Shown: positions 10,268-20,830, counted from the stretch's first letter. The stretch: 64,000 nt of DNA from JAGVSR01 sp963825555 (GCA_963825555.1 CAWGTZ010000014.1:1-64000), one strand, 5' to 3'. Notes: generated by a model not told the origin, from the sequence alone. Numbers and translations: made by a program.

Positions 10268-11689
10268 ATGCATGAGATGACGTTGAAACCGCGCAGGGAG
10301 TTTTTGTGGTCCCGCGACCAGATCCGTTCTGGTTACGCGAGGGCGCTTGCCGTCGCGGTCACATCGCTCGTCATCACACTGTTTGCTCCTGTTGCTCCGG
10401 TTTCTTTCGCCCCCTTCTCCAGTGCCATGGCGCAAGAGGGGGATTGGTGGGGCGGAATTCGCGGGTTCGGAACGCCGAACTTCTCGGGCAAGCCGCGCAA
10501 CGAGCGCGCGGTTGCCAAGCCGGAACCGATGGACGATCTGAGAACGGGACAGGTGCCGTTCCGCAGCGACGAGATGGTCGGGTACATCGACCGGGCCATT
10601 GCACTTCATCGGCGGATCGTCAGCAATGGCGGCTGGCCGACCATTCCCGGCAAACGCATGATCCGTCCTGGCGACGACGATGAACGGGTGCCCACCCTGC
10701 GCCGGCGCTTGCGCGTAACAGGCGATCTGAGCTCCAAGGGCTCGGGATATGAGGACTACAATTTCGACAGCACCACCGAAGAGGCCGTACGCCGCTTCCA
10801 GGAGCGTCACGGCCTGCGCACGAGTGGCCGGGTCGACCAGCCGACACTCGCAGCGCTGAACATCACCGCCGAAGAGCGCCTGAGGCAGCTCGAGGTGAAT
10901 CGCAACAGGATTGTGCAGCTTCTCATGGAGCCGATCGAGGAGCGCTATATCCTCGTCAACGTCCCGGCGTACCAGCTCGAAGCTGTTGAGCGCTTCGAGG
11001 TGGCCCAACGCCATAGGGTCGTCGCCGGTCGTCCGGGCCGCGATACGCCGTCCCTCAAGGCGACCATCAAGGCACTCAACTTCTTCCCGTCGTGGAAGGT
11101 TCCCGACAGCGTTGCACAGCTCGACGTCTTCCCGCGGCTGGTCAAGGAACCGGAGTATCTCGAAAAAGAAAAGATCCGGGTCGTGATGGGCGACTTCAAC
11201 GGACCTGAGATCGACGCCACTGCGATCGACTGGTCGATCGCGGATGCCTCGAAAGTGAAGCTTCGCCAGGATCCGGGGCCTCAGAACGCTCTCGGCCTCG
11301 TGCGCATCGACATGCAGAACGAGCACGGCGTCTACATGCACGACACGCCGCTGAAGACACTCTTCGAGCAGCGTTCGCGTGCTTTCAGCGCGGGCTGCGT
11401 GCGTGTTCAGGATGTCTTCAAACTCGTCAGCTGGATCGCCCGCTATGAGCCGGGATGGGAAAACCCAGGCCAGGTCGATGCCGTGATCCAGATGGGACAG
11501 CCGCTCGATGTTCAGCTGACACGGCCGATTCCGGTCTATTTCAGCTACATCACGGGCTGGGCCGAAGCGAACGGCACCGTTAACTTCCGAACTGACATCT
11601 ACAACCGGGATGGTCAGACGTCCGATGCCACTGCGCAGATGTTCGATCCGGATGCTCCGCCGCCGCCCTCGGGCGGACTGGCGCCCTGA
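10268..11689 (+). CDS. L,D-transpeptidase (YcbB/LdtD type) with peptidoglycan-binding domain
   Basis: Secreted cell-wall enzyme forming 3-3 peptide crosslinks or attaching proteins to peptidoglycan. An N-terminal signal/anchor (about residues 25-55, ending SSAMAQ) is followed by a putative PG_binding_1 domain (TTEEAVRRFQERHGL) and the YkuD catalytic domain. The active-site segment begins with YMHDTPLKTLF and ends with SAGCVRV, which contains the nucleophilic cysteine. The product is 473 residues. LdtR regulators control such enzymes, and ldtR lies 10 kb upstream, but no direct link is visible. The start at 10268 follows an AGGAAGG site. Confidence 0.92.
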   Translation: MHEMTLKPRREFLWSRDQIRSGYARALAVAVTSLVITLFAPVAPVSFAPFSSAMAQEGDWWGGIRGFGTPNFSGKPRNERAVAKPEPMDDLRTGQVPFRSDEMVGYIDRAIALHRRIVSNGGWPTIPGKRMIRPGDDDERVPTLRRRLRVTGDLSSKGSGYEDYNFDSTTEEAVRRFQERHGLRTSGRVDQPTLAALNITAEERLRQLEVNRNRIVQLLMEPIEERYILVNVPAYQLEAVERFEVAQRHRVVAGRPGRDTPSLKATIKALNFFPSWKVPDSVAQLDVFPRLVKEPEYLEKEKIRVVMGDFNGPEIDATAIDWSIADASKVKLRQDPGPQNALGLVRIDMQNEHGVYMHDTPLKTLFEQRSRAFSAGCVRVQDVFKLVSWIARYEPGWENPGQVDAVIQMGQPLDVQLTRPIPVYFSYITGWAEANGTVNFRTDIYNRDGQTSDATAQMFDPDAPPPPSGGLAP

Positions 11690-11797
11690 GGCTATCACCG
11701 TTCGTCCGTAGGCAAGGGAGCCAACTCGCGCGGAGGCGCATGGCGCCCGGCCGGTTCGCGGATGAGCGATTTCACGTCCTGCAAATTCGGGAAAAAG

Positions 11798-11872
11798 TGG
11801 CTCCGCGGGTAGGGCTCGAACCTACGACCGTCCGATTAACAGTCGGATGCTCTACCACTGAGCTACCGCGGA
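11798..11872 (-). tRNA. tRNA-Asn (GTT)
   Basis: On the minus strand a complete cloverleaf reads from TCCGCGG at 11872 to CCGCGGA plus discriminator G. The 3' CCA is encoded (11798-11800). The D arm GCTCAGTGGTAGAGC, anticodon loop CTGTTAA with anticodon GTT, and T loop GGTTCGAGCC are all present. Confidence 0.97.
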
Positions 11873-12020
11873 ACAGGCACGAAATGCTTCGTGCGAGGGG
11901 GTGATTAGCAGAAGCGAACGAGGAGGAGAAGTCCTTTTCGGTCGCCATCACCAGATGAGCGCTCTTCGCGACCCACTTCATTCTTATCAGGCTGATTTCA
12001 CGTCAGATTTCGCGTGAATT

Positions 12021-12094
12021 TGGAGGCCACGCCCGGAATTGAACCGGGGTACGCGGATTTGCAGTCCGCTGCGTCACCACTCCGCCACGTGGCC
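12021..12094 (-). tRNA. tRNA-Cys (GCA)
   Basis: The minus-strand cloverleaf has acceptor GGCCACG paired with CGTGGCC, the U73 discriminator typical of tRNA-Cys, and an encoded CCA (12021-12023). The anticodon loop CTGCAAA carries GCA and the T loop is GGTTCAATTCC. It lies 148 bp from tRNA-Asn in the same orientation and may be cotranscribed. Confidence 0.97.
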
Positions 12095-12427
12095 AGATCC
12101 GGGGTGCGCCGCCCGTCGCAGAGCCGCCGTTTGGGCGCTTCTGCATGGTGAACCGGGGCGGGAACCGTTTCCGGATCAGGGCGTCTAGCACGAGAGGTGA
12201 AGCCGGCACAAGCGAGCCGTAGTGCGGCCGGCGGCGTTCTCGCCGGGGGCTCACAGTTTCCTCAGGCTTCCTCTACGGCGTCACGGCCGTCCCGCAACCT
12301 CGTCCTTGGTCCACTAGGTCAATTTGCGGTATGGGGAACGGGTCATCACGTGGCCTAGTCTCCGCACCGGTGACGCCGAGCCCGCCGGGTTTGCGGCAGG
12401 TCTTCCAGTGGTGAGCAGGACGACGAA
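12095..12427. other. Intergenic region upstream of tRNA-Cys and the methyltransferase gene
   Basis: A 333-base divergent spacer that must hold the tRNA-Cys promoter (minus strand) and the promoter of the gene at 12428 (plus strand). I see no credible open frame and no distinctive repeat. Confidence 0.45.
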
Positions 12428-13102
12428 ATGGCTGATCTTTCTCTGCAGCGTCGAAACATGGTGGAATCGCAGGTCAGACCCAGCGACGTGACCGACCGGC
12501 GCATCCCCCGCGCCATGGGCGTCGTGCCGCGCGAGGCCTTCGTGTCGGCTGCGCGAAAGGGGCTCGCCTATCTCGACATCGATCTGCCGATAGACGTCCC
12601 GGGACAGACGGGCGCGTCGGGGCGTGTGCTGCTGGCGCCGCGAACGCTTGCGAAGCTCTTGCAGCTTGCGGCGGTCGACGAGACGGATGTCGTCCTCGAT
12701 ATCGGATGCGCTACGGGGTACTCGTCGGCGATCCTCGGCAAGCTCGCGCAGACGGTGGTTGCGCTCGAATTCGATACGGCGCTCGCCCAGGAAGCGACGA
12801 GGGTCCTGCAATCGCTCGGCGCAGATAACGTCGCGGTGGTGCATGGTGACCTGGCGGCGGGGTATCCGGCAGAGGGGCCATTCGACGTCATTGTCATAGA
12901 AGGTGCCGTGGCCAAGGTGCCTGAGGCTCTGTTGGGCCAATTGAAGGATGGCGGGCGATTGGTCGCCATCCTGTCCGATGGCCGAACCGGGCGGGCGGCC
13001 GTGTGGCGCCGCACCGGCGGGGCCATTTCTGAGCGCGACGGCTTCGATGCGAGCGCTCCATTCCTTCCCGGTTTTGAGCCCGAGCGGCGTTTTGTTTTTT
13101 GA
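12428..13102 (+). CDS. pcm: Protein-L-isoaspartate O-methyltransferase family protein
   Basis: SAM-dependent methyltransferase of the PCMT family, which repairs isoaspartyl residues in damaged proteins. The 224 residues show RRNMVESQVRPSDVTD near the N-terminus, the SAM-binding VVLDIGCATGYSSAILGKLA (about residues 88-107), VVALEFD and FDVIVIEGAV. Proteins of this subtype sit directly upstream of tolC in many Hyphomicrobiales, as here. Whether this branch truly methylates isoaspartate is uncertain; several conserved PCMT residues appear diverged. Confidence 0.85.
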   Translation: MADLSLQRRNMVESQVRPSDVTDRRIPRAMGVVPREAFVSAARKGLAYLDIDLPIDVPGQTGASGRVLLAPRTLAKLLQLAAVDETDVVLDIGCATGYSSAILGKLAQTVVALEFDTALAQEATRVLQSLGADNVAVVHGDLAAGYPAEGPFDVIVIEGAVAKVPEALLGQLKDGGRLVAILSDGRTGRAAVWRRTGGAISERDGFDASAPFLPGFEPERRFVF

Positions 13103-13379
13103 TGGCTGGGTGCCAATTCCTCAGAACACGTACTCGGGCAATCTGTGGGGAATGGGCAACGTCCATCCAGAAATCTGCGCCTAAGCGCCTAGAATTTCAT
13201 TTGAAAAGGCAACGGCGAACCGCCTCCACTTCCGAATCGGCGTAGAAAAGCATCGTTTGACGATCAGATCTTCGAACGTGAGAATTAGTACGCTGACGGA
13301 CTTTTTACGACAATACGTGCCGCGGCTGTTCATTTTGGACGCGTGAGTTTGCTGTCGCGGTACGAGGGGGGATGTTCGC

Positions 13380-14847
13380 TTGTCCAAGTTCAAGCCGCAG
13401 GTAGGTAGAGAACGTCTAAGGCACGCGCCGCGCATGCTGTGCGCGGCCGCGGTTTTTTTTGCCGCGATTGCCCAGCAAACCTTGCCGGTTTCCGCGTTGA
13501 CCTTGGACGAAGCTCTCGCGGCAGCTTACAATTATAGTCCGCGCCTTGACGCTGAGCGTGCTCGCCTAAGGGCAATCGACGAGGATGTCTCGATCGCCAA
13601 ATCGGGCTATCGTCCAGATATTAACGCAAGTGCCGATGTCGGCTATCGTTACGAAAAGAATGACCCGAGAGAATTCGGTGCTGGCGACCACAAGCCGCAG
13701 GGGCTATGGCATCGATTTGGTCCAGCCTATTTTTACGGGGTTTCGGGTCACCAATGCTGTCAGCCAGGCTGAGGCTGGTGTGCGGGCCGGAAGAGAAGGC
13801 CTGCGAAGAGTGGAACAGGAGGTTCTCGCTGAGGCCGTTACGACCTTTATGGAGGTCGTGCGCGATCAGGCGATCGTTCGGCTGAATGAGAACAACGTTA
13901 AAGTTCTGAGCGAGGAACTGAAGGCCACCCAGGACCGGTTCTCGGTCGGCGAGGTAACGAGGACAGATGTGGCCCAATCTGAGGCCCGACGGGCCCGGGC
14001 GCTGGCCGAACTCGATCTCGCTCGAGGAAACTATCAGACGAGCACGGGGCAACTTCGAGCGGACGGTTGGGGAGCCTGCGAATGGGCTCGTCGAGCCTTC
14101 GCTCAACTTGAGCATGCTGCCCAAGTCGCTCGATGAGGCGGTCGCCATTGCGACACAAGAAAACCCCAACGTCGTCGAGGCTCTTTATCGAGAGCAGGCG
14201 GCTAAGTTTCAATGTCGACAGGATTCGCGGTGAGCTTCTGCCGCAGGTTGGTCTCGTGGCGGGCTATTCGAATAACTTCGAGACCGGCCTCGGGGAGATC
14301 GACACCGGAACAGGCGTCGGTTAGGGGCGTTTTGAACGTGCCGCTCTATCAGGACGGCGGCAGAGTACATGCTGAGGTGCGGCAAGCGAAGCACGAGCAC
14401 ATCGGTCGAATTCAGGACATCGAGGAGAGCCGGGTTCGCGTGAAGGCCTTTGCCATCGAGGCCTGGGCGCGTTTCGTTTCCGCGCGCGCGGCACTGGAGA
14501 GCGCCAAGGCTCAGGTCGAGGCCAACCAGATTGCGCTCAACGGCGTGCGTGAAGAAGAGCGCGTCGGCCAGAGAACACTCATCGAAGTCCTCAACGCCCA
14601 GCAAGAACTGCTCGACTCCCAGGTGGAGGAAGTGAGACAGCGGGCCGACGTCATTATTGCGGCCTATGCCCTGCAGGCTGCGATGGGGCGCCTGGACGCC
14701 ATGAGCCTGGGCGTCACCAGCTTGGTGTATGATCCCGAGCAGCACTACTTCGACGTGCGCCGGAAGTGGTGGGGGATCTCGATCACCCACGAGGACGGAC
14801 GTCGCGAGCAACTCGATCTGTGGCCTGGCCGCGAGGAGATGAAGTAG
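13380..14847 (+). CDS. tolC: TolC-family outer membrane efflux protein, broken by four +1 frameshifts
   Basis: Outer membrane channel for type I secretion and efflux pumps. The gene is read in successive frames: signal peptide plus LTLDEALAAAYNYSPRLDAER, then GIDLVQPIFTGFRVTNAVSQ, then NFERTVGEPANGLVEPS, then NVDRIRGELLPQVGLVAGYS, then LNVPLYQDGGRVHAEVRQAKH. Each shift is mended by deleting one base, near 13700-13703 (GGGG), 14041-14049, 14207-14209 (TTT) and 14319-14320. The mended gene has 488 codons (487 residues), normal for TolC, with no in-frame stop. The start is TTG with an AGGGGGG site upstream. Recent pseudogene or sequencing artefact; the uniform +1 direction favours artefact. Confidence 0.85.
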
Positions 14848-15347
14848 CGCCAGCGCGCGGTTGAGGAGGCTGCGTCGGCCCCTTGGAATAATCACAATTC
14901 GGTCGAGATCAGCCTTTGTCCGCAATCCGGACGAACCCTCGACATGCCGTCACGGGCGAGCCGTTCGTTAGATCTGAAATACATCAAAGCTTGAATGCGT
15001 TGGGAAAGCCGGCGGCACAGGGGCTGCAATCGGCCGCTACGAGGTATTGTAAGTTTTTTCTTGTAGAGAGGCGGCCGCGCCACATGTTCGCCCTGCCTCG
15101 AGCCTAGAAAAGGCCATGAAGCGCCGGGGCGTCCAGCCTGCGGTTTCCAGGTTGGAAAGCCGAAAGTCCCTGTCTGCACTTCGTTTGAATAGCAGCAGGT
15201 ACGGTGCTTCTCGAGACGATCCAGGGGGTGGGTATCGCTAGGCTGGCACGGGAAGCCAGCGAGGATACCGTCACAGGGACCCGTTTCTCATCGCATGCTC
15301 CGCTTTGTGCGGGGCTTTGTAGCGGCGTGCGTCAGCGAGGTTCGGCC
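14848..15347. other. Intergenic region between tolC and the first popZ-like gene
   Basis: About 500 bases without a convincing gene. The open frame starting at 15204 is only an upstream extension of the popZ-like gene. Minor open frames near 14892-15179 have no recognisable content. The region presumably carries the promoter of the tandem PopZ genes; no CtrA box of the TTAA-N7-TTAA form is visible here. Confidence 0.45.
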
Positions 15348-16430
15348 ATGGAACTGACGGAGAAGAACGGTCAAGCAAGCATGGAGGAGATCCTGGCGTC
15401 GATCCGCCGGATCATCGCGGAGGAACCCGGTAGAGGCGAACCGGTCATCGATCTCGATGCTCCGCTGCGGCAGATCAAGGGGGACGGCCTGCTGGATGAC
15501 CCCAGCGATTTTGATCTTCCGTCGATTTTCCGAGCGCCGTCCACGCCTGCCCATTCCGAGCGGGAACGGCCTGCGCCGCTATTTGGGCGTCTCAGTGAGG
15601 CCCTCCGCGCGGCGTCGACCGCAAACGGGCATGGCGGTGAGACCGTCCGCAACGGGGCCAGTCTCAGTTCCCTGCGCTTGCAACGGATCGAAAACGCCGG
15701 GGCGACGGGCGAACCGAATGCAGCGATCGCGCCGGCTTTTGCGCTGTCCACATTCCACCAGTCCACCGGCTTTCAGGAATCACAGCAGGGCGCGGCGAAT
15801 GCCGGCCCGGATGTCGCGCCGGTCAAAGAGCAGACTACGACTGCGAACGGGGCCGACATGTCTCAATTGCCGACACGCCAAACAGAGGAACCACCATTCG
15901 CACCTGAGGCCGATGGCGCGGAGCCATCCGCTGAGAATGCTGTCGCGACGCCGCCAGCTGCCGCAGCGCCGCCCGAGGTTCCCCGCCAGATGGCAGCGTT
16001 CAAAGACACGCGGTTCCGAGGCATGGGCGTGGCGCCTGCTCCCGTGGAACCGGTGGCTTCGTGGGTCTCTCCTTTTGAAGGCGCGGCAACGAGCGCCCTT
16101 CTGGAGGCGGCGGATCAGCCCCTCCTGGAGGTGGTCGAGAAAGAAACGCCCGAGGCGTCTGCCAACGGGAGCTATCCCGCCTTCGAGGTCCCGACGCAGA
16201 GCCCTGAAACGCTTGCGGATGTAGTGCCGCCTCCGCCGCCTCTGCCGCACAGCGCCGATGAGGGGGCCCAGCCGCCCGTTGACAAGTTCAGCACGGCGCC
16301 GATCGAGGATACGACGGCCGACCTCCTTAGGCCCATGCTGCGCCAGTGGCTGGCCGATAACATGCCGCGCATGGTCGAGAAGGCGCTGCATATCGAGGTC
16401 GCCGAAAGCGTGAAGACCTTGAAGAAATGA
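15348..16430 (+). CDS. PopZ-family (DUF2497) polar organising protein, first copy
   Basis: The 360 residues have the PopZ layout. An N-terminal helix ASMEEILASIRRIIAEEPG (about residues 11-29) corresponds to the partner-binding region of Caulobacter PopZ. A long Pro/Glu/Ala-rich disordered linker of about 280 residues follows. The C-terminal oligomerisation segment (TTADLLRPMLRQWLADNMPR, then MVEKAL) is followed by about 15 residues. PopZ forms polar condensates that anchor the ParB-parS centromere and cell-cycle proteins. Caulobacter PopZ is 177 residues, so this linker is several times longer. The start at 15348 is set by the conserved motif and a GCGAGG site. A second copy follows 193 bp downstream. 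Confidence 0.85.
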   Translation: MELTEKNGQASMEEILASIRRIIAEEPGRGEPVIDLDAPLRQIKGDGLLDDPSDFDLPSIFRAPSTPAHSERERPAPLFGRLSEALRAASTANGHGGETVRNGASLSSLRLQRIENAGATGEPNAAIAPAFALSTFHQSTGFQESQQGAANAGPDVAPVKEQTTTANGADMSQLPTRQTEEPPFAPEADGAEPSAENAVATPPAAAAPPEVPRQMAAFKDTRFRGMGVAPAPVEPVASWVSPFEGAATSALLEAADQPLLEVVEKETPEASANGSYPAFEVPTQSPETLADVVPPPPPLPHSADEGAQPPVDKFSTAPIEDTTADLLRPMLRQWLADNMPRMVEKALHIEVAESVKTLKK

Positions 16431-16623
16431 CGCTGAGCGCCCTTGGACCGGCTTGATTTTTCGCGCCTTGGGCGCTGGGAAGCCGTCCGGGCGCCTCATT
16501 TTTTGCGATTTTGCGAGGCTTATTGAAGCTGAACGTCTGCCGGGCTACGAGTTGGCAGGCTGGATTAACGAGCCCCGCTCGGGGCGAGTTCGAAAAAATC
16601 CGTTCGAGGAGTGAGGCGGGGCG

Positions 16624-17925
16624 ATGAGCAGGGTGGAAGGTGCGTCAGAAGCATCGATGGAGGATATCCTAGCTTCCATCCGGAAGATCATCGCTGACGA
16701 TCCCGCACCGCCAGCATCCGCAGAGGCACCGCCGGGCAAACCCGCAGAAACGCCGAAGGGTATTCCGCTCCCGGCCGGACGCGATGCGCTTTCAGGTGGC
16801 GACACGGCGAAAGGCGCGCCCGGTTCGAGCGGCCAGCCCTTCTTCCGCACGCCCCCCGCCGCGGCGTCTGCTCCCGCACCAGTATCGGAGCCACCTGTTT
16901 CGCGCTCGCTTGCAGCTGCGATCGACGACGATCTGGCCGGTCTCATCGAGACGCCGTCATCCACTAGCCCATCTGCCGAAAAGGCCCCGCCGCCGACGGC
17001 CAAGCCGCATGGCACGGCGTCATCGGTTGAGGCGGCGCGGGAAAAGTGGGCCAATCTAATCAATCCGCAGTCACCGGCTTCTTCGGCGGCAAAATCTCCG
17101 GTCCGCCCGAGCTTGACGGCATCTCCCAGTGCAGCACCTGCACCCGACAGCGCGCCCGCCGCCTCACCGCCTTCGCCGGGTATCTTCACGCCACGGACAG
17201 GTGGATTCTATCCTCCGCAGAATGCAAAACCCGCTACAGCGCGCGCCCAGGAGGTAGAGCCCAAGCCGCAACCGTCGGCACCCGCCGCAGCCGCCGCTTC
17301 GGCACCCAAGCCCGCGGTGGCGCAGCCGCCGCTGCCAGAACCGGCAAAACCTTCTGAACCAAAGGCCGCGACGGCCTCGCTGAGTTCCGGCTTCATTCCA
17401 ACAGTGAAAAGCGCTGAACCCGTGTCCGCTCCAGCGGCATCAGGACCGGTTCCCACGGTTCGCGTGGCGCCCGTTGAACAGCCGCCCTTGGAGAAAGCTG
17501 CCGATCCCGTCCCAGGTAAAGTCAACGGCTCTCCCGCCGACAGCGCCTCCCTGGCGGCGGCCCGCGCTCTGGACGACCTGGCTGCCGGCTTTGCGAAGAA
17601 CGAAGGACCTGCTGGCGACCCCGCGGTACCGCCGGTGCCGAAAGCCGCGGCCCTTGATCCGGTGGAGCCCTCCACGCTCGCTTCGGCAGCGAAGGCGGTC
17701 CCGGTTACGGTCGAGGCCGCCCGTGCGCCGGCGCCCAAGGCAGCCACACCATCGGTTCCCCCAATCGAACCCTCCGCCACGGCGGCCTCCTCGCGCTCGC
17801 TCGAGGATGTGGTGGCCGACATGCTGCGCCCGATGCTGCAGAAGTGGATCGACGAAAACATGCCACGCATCGTCGAGCGGGCGCTGAAGCGCGACCCCTT
17901 GCTGGGCCCGAAAACGGACGCTTAG
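16624..17925 (+). CDS. popZ: PopZ-family (DUF2497) polar organising protein, second copy
   Basis: The 433 residues have the same architecture as the preceding gene: N-terminal ASMEDILASIRKIIADDP (about residues 11-28), a linker of roughly 350 residues very rich in Pro, Ala and Ser, and the C-terminal SLEDVVADMLRPMLQKWIDE followed by NMPRIVERALKRD. This copy is closest to the canonical gene because popZ usually sits directly before valS in alphaproteobacteria, as here. The two copies share only the terminal motifs; their linkers differ in composition (Glu-richer in the first, Pro/Ala/Lys-richer here). Confidence 0.88.
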   Translation: MSRVEGASEASMEDILASIRKIIADDPAPPASAEAPPGKPAETPKGIPLPAGRDALSGGDTAKGAPGSSGQPFFRTPPAAASAPAPVSEPPVSRSLAAAIDDDLAGLIETPSSTSPSAEKAPPPTAKPHGTASSVEAAREKWANLINPQSPASSAAKSPVRPSLTASPSAAPAPDSAPAASPPSPGIFTPRTGGFYPPQNAKPATARAQEVEPKPQPSAPAAAAASAPKPAVAQPPLPEPAKPSEPKAATASLSSGFIPTVKSAEPVSAPAASGPVPTVRVAPVEQPPLEKAADPVPGKVNGSPADSASLAAARALDDLAAGFAKNEGPAGDPAVPPVPKAAALDPVEPSTLASAAKAVPVTVEAARAPAPKAATPSVPPIEPSATAASSRSLEDVVADMLRPMLQKWIDENMPRIVERALKRDPLLGPKTDA

Positions 17926-18045
17926 ACGGGGCGTAGGACGGCCTGCGGGCCGAAGTGCCGCAGTATCGGGCCTGTGGGCGTTGACAGGCAGTTGAGCGGG
18001 GTCGTACCACCTCGCGATGCCCGTTTGAGAAGAACCCCGCACATC

Positions 18046-20830
18046 ATGCTCGAAAAGACTTACCAGCCGGCCGCCGTCGAGCCGCGCGTCAGCGACGATT
18101 GGGAGAAGGCCGAGGCCTTCAAGGCCGGCCGCCCGGACCGCGCCGAAGCCCCCCCGTATTCGATCGTCATCCCACCGCCGAACGTGACCGGCTCTCTCCA
18201 CATGGGGCACGCGCTCAACAACACGTTGCAGGACATCCTGTGCCGGTTCGAGCGGATGCGCGGCAAGGACGTGCTCTGGCAGCCGGGCATGGACCACGCG
18301 GGCATTGCCACGCAGATGGTGGTGGAGCGCAAACTGGCTGCCGAGAAGCAGCCTGGCCGCAGTGAACTGGGCCGCGAGAAGTTTCTCGAAAAGGTCTGGG
18401 AGTGGAAGACGGAGAGCGGCGGGTCGATCGTCAACCAGCTGAAGCGGTTGGGCGCGTCATGCGACTGGAGCCGCGAGCGCTTCACTATGGACGAGGGGCT
18501 GTCGAGGGCCGTCGTCAAGGTGTTCGTCGAACTGCACCGCGCAGGCCTGATCTACAAAGACAAGCGCCTGGTCAACTGGGACCCGAAGTTCCAGACCGCG
18601 ATCTCGGATCTCGAGGTCGTCCAGGTGGAAGCAAAGGGTTCGTTTACCTGGACCGACGGAGACGCCGAAAATCCTTTCGACGCGGAAGCGCTCGCCAAGG
18701 TTCTGGCCAAGAACCCGAGCGGCCACATGTATCACTTCCGCTACCCGCTGAGCGAAAAAGTGCCGGGCTTCGAAGCGGACCACATCGTCGTTGCCACGAC
18801 GCGTCCCGAGACGATGCTGGGCGACACGGGCGTCGCCGTGCATCCCGACGACCCGCGCTATGCGGCCCTCATAAAGGCCGCCGCGACGGTGCGACTGCCG
18901 CTTGTCGGCCGGGAAATTCCCATCGTTGCCGACGATTATTCCGATCCCGAGAAGGGCACGGGTGCGGTCAAGATCACGCCTGCGCACGACTTCAATGATT
19001 TCGAGGTTGGCAAGCGTCACGACCTGCCGCAGATCAACGTGCTCGATCCGTTCGGCAAGATTATCGCTGGCCCGGCGGCCAAGCTGGACGGCATTCCGGA
19101 AAACCTGCAAGGCGTTGATCGCTTCGAAGCGCGCAAAATGGTCGTGTCCGAGTTTGCCGCGCTGGGCTTACTGGCGAAGATCGAGCCAACGGCGCACACG
19201 GTTCCGCACGGCGATCGCTCCAACGTCGTCATCGAGCCGTGGTTGACGGACCAGTGGTACGTGAACGCTGCGGAGCTTGCCAAAGAGGCAATCAAGGCGG
19301 TCGAGGACGGCCGCACTACCTTTGTGCCGAAGAACTGGGAGAAGACCTACTTCGAGTGGATGCACAACATTCAGCCCTGGTGCATCTCGCGCCAGCTCTG
19401 GTGGGGGCATCAGATACCGGCTTGGTACGGTCCGGACGGTCGTGTTTTCGTCGCCGATGACGAGGCGGCGGCCAAGGTCCAGGCGAAGGCTTACTACAAA
19501 AAGGACGAAACACTCACGCGCGACGAGGATGTGCTCGACACGTGGTTTTCGTCGGGACTGTGGGCTTTCTCCACGCTTGGGTGGCCCGACGAGACGCCGG
19601 AACTGAAGCGCTACTACCCGACGAGCGTGCTCGTCACCGGGTTCGACATCATCTTCTTCTGGGTGGCACGCATGATGATGCTGTCGCTCTATTTCAAGAA
19701 GGAGGTACCCTTCAAGGACGTCTACATCCATGCCCTCGTGCGCGACGAGAAAGGGCAGAAGATGTCGAAGTCGAAGGGCAACGTCATCGATCCGCTCGAG
19801 ATCATCGACGCCTACGGCGCCGATGCGTCTGCGCTTCACGCTGGCGCGCATGGCCGCCCAGGGGCGTGACATCAAGCTGTCGAAGCAGACCGTCGAGGGC
19901 AATCGCAACTTCGCGACCAAGCTCTGGAACGCAGCCCGCTTTGCCGAAATGAACGAGTGCGTGCGCGATCACGATTTCGATCCGCGTGCGGTCCAGCAGA
20001 CATTGAACAGGTGGATCGCAGGTGAGACCGAGCGCGCGGCGGCCGCCGTGACGGCTGGGCTCGAAGCCTACAAATTCAACGAGGCGTCAGGCGCCATCTA
20101 CGAGTTCGTCTGGGGCGTCTTCTGCGATTGGTACCTGGAACTCATCAAGACGATTCTCGCTGGTGACGACGAAGAGGCGAAAACCGAGACGCGAGCCACC
20201 GTCGCCTGGGTCATCGACCAGATCCTGAAACTCCTTCACCCGTTCATGCCCTTCATCACGGAAGAGCTGTGGGCGCACCTCGTGGAGCATGGCATCGCCC
20301 GGCGGTCACTGCTCACTCTCAGTGTATGGCCCGTTCCGAAGAACCTTGCAGATCCGCACGTGGATGAGGAAATCGGCTTCGTGATTGATCTCATTTCGGC
20401 TGTGCGTTCGGTGCGGACGGAAATGAATGTGCCGGCGGGTGCCAAAATTCCGCTCATCGTCACGAGCGCGCCGGAAGAAAGTCGGGCGCGGGCAAAAGCC
20501 CACGAGGAGACCATCATGCGTCTCGCCCGGCTAGACGGCATCTCCTTCGCCCCATCAGCGCCGAAGGGCTCAGCGCTCATTGTTGTCGGGGAGGCAACGG
20601 TCGCACTGCCGCTCGAAGGCGTCATCGACATGGACGCGGAGAGGAAGCGACTCGAGAAGGAGATTGCTAAGGCGGAGAGCGACAAGGGCAAGGCAGAAGC
20701 CTGGCTCGGCAACGAAGCGAACGTGGCGAAAAGCCCGGCCCACGTCGTCGAACTTAACCGCGAGCGCGTTGCCGACGGCACAGAGAAGATCAAGCGCCTC
20801 AAAGCGGCTCTAAAACGTATCGAGGCTTAG
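18046..20830 (+). CDS. valS: Valine--tRNA ligase (one +1 frameshift)
   Basis: Class I synthetase charging tRNA-Val. The ATP-binding signature PPNVTGSLHMGHALNNTLQD is near residue 45, the editing domain carries TTRPETMLGDTGVAVHPDD, and KMSKSKGNVIDPLEII lies near 580. The frame is interrupted at 19828: one extra T splits the conserved IIDAYGADA-LRFTLARMAAQG segment. Removing it gives 927 residues, normal for the family, with the C-terminal coiled-coil arm (DMDAERKRLEKEIAKAESD). valS is essential, so the shift is most likely a sequence error. The start at 18046 matches family N-termini; the upstream GTG at 17974 adds 24 unrelated residues. Confidence 0.95.
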
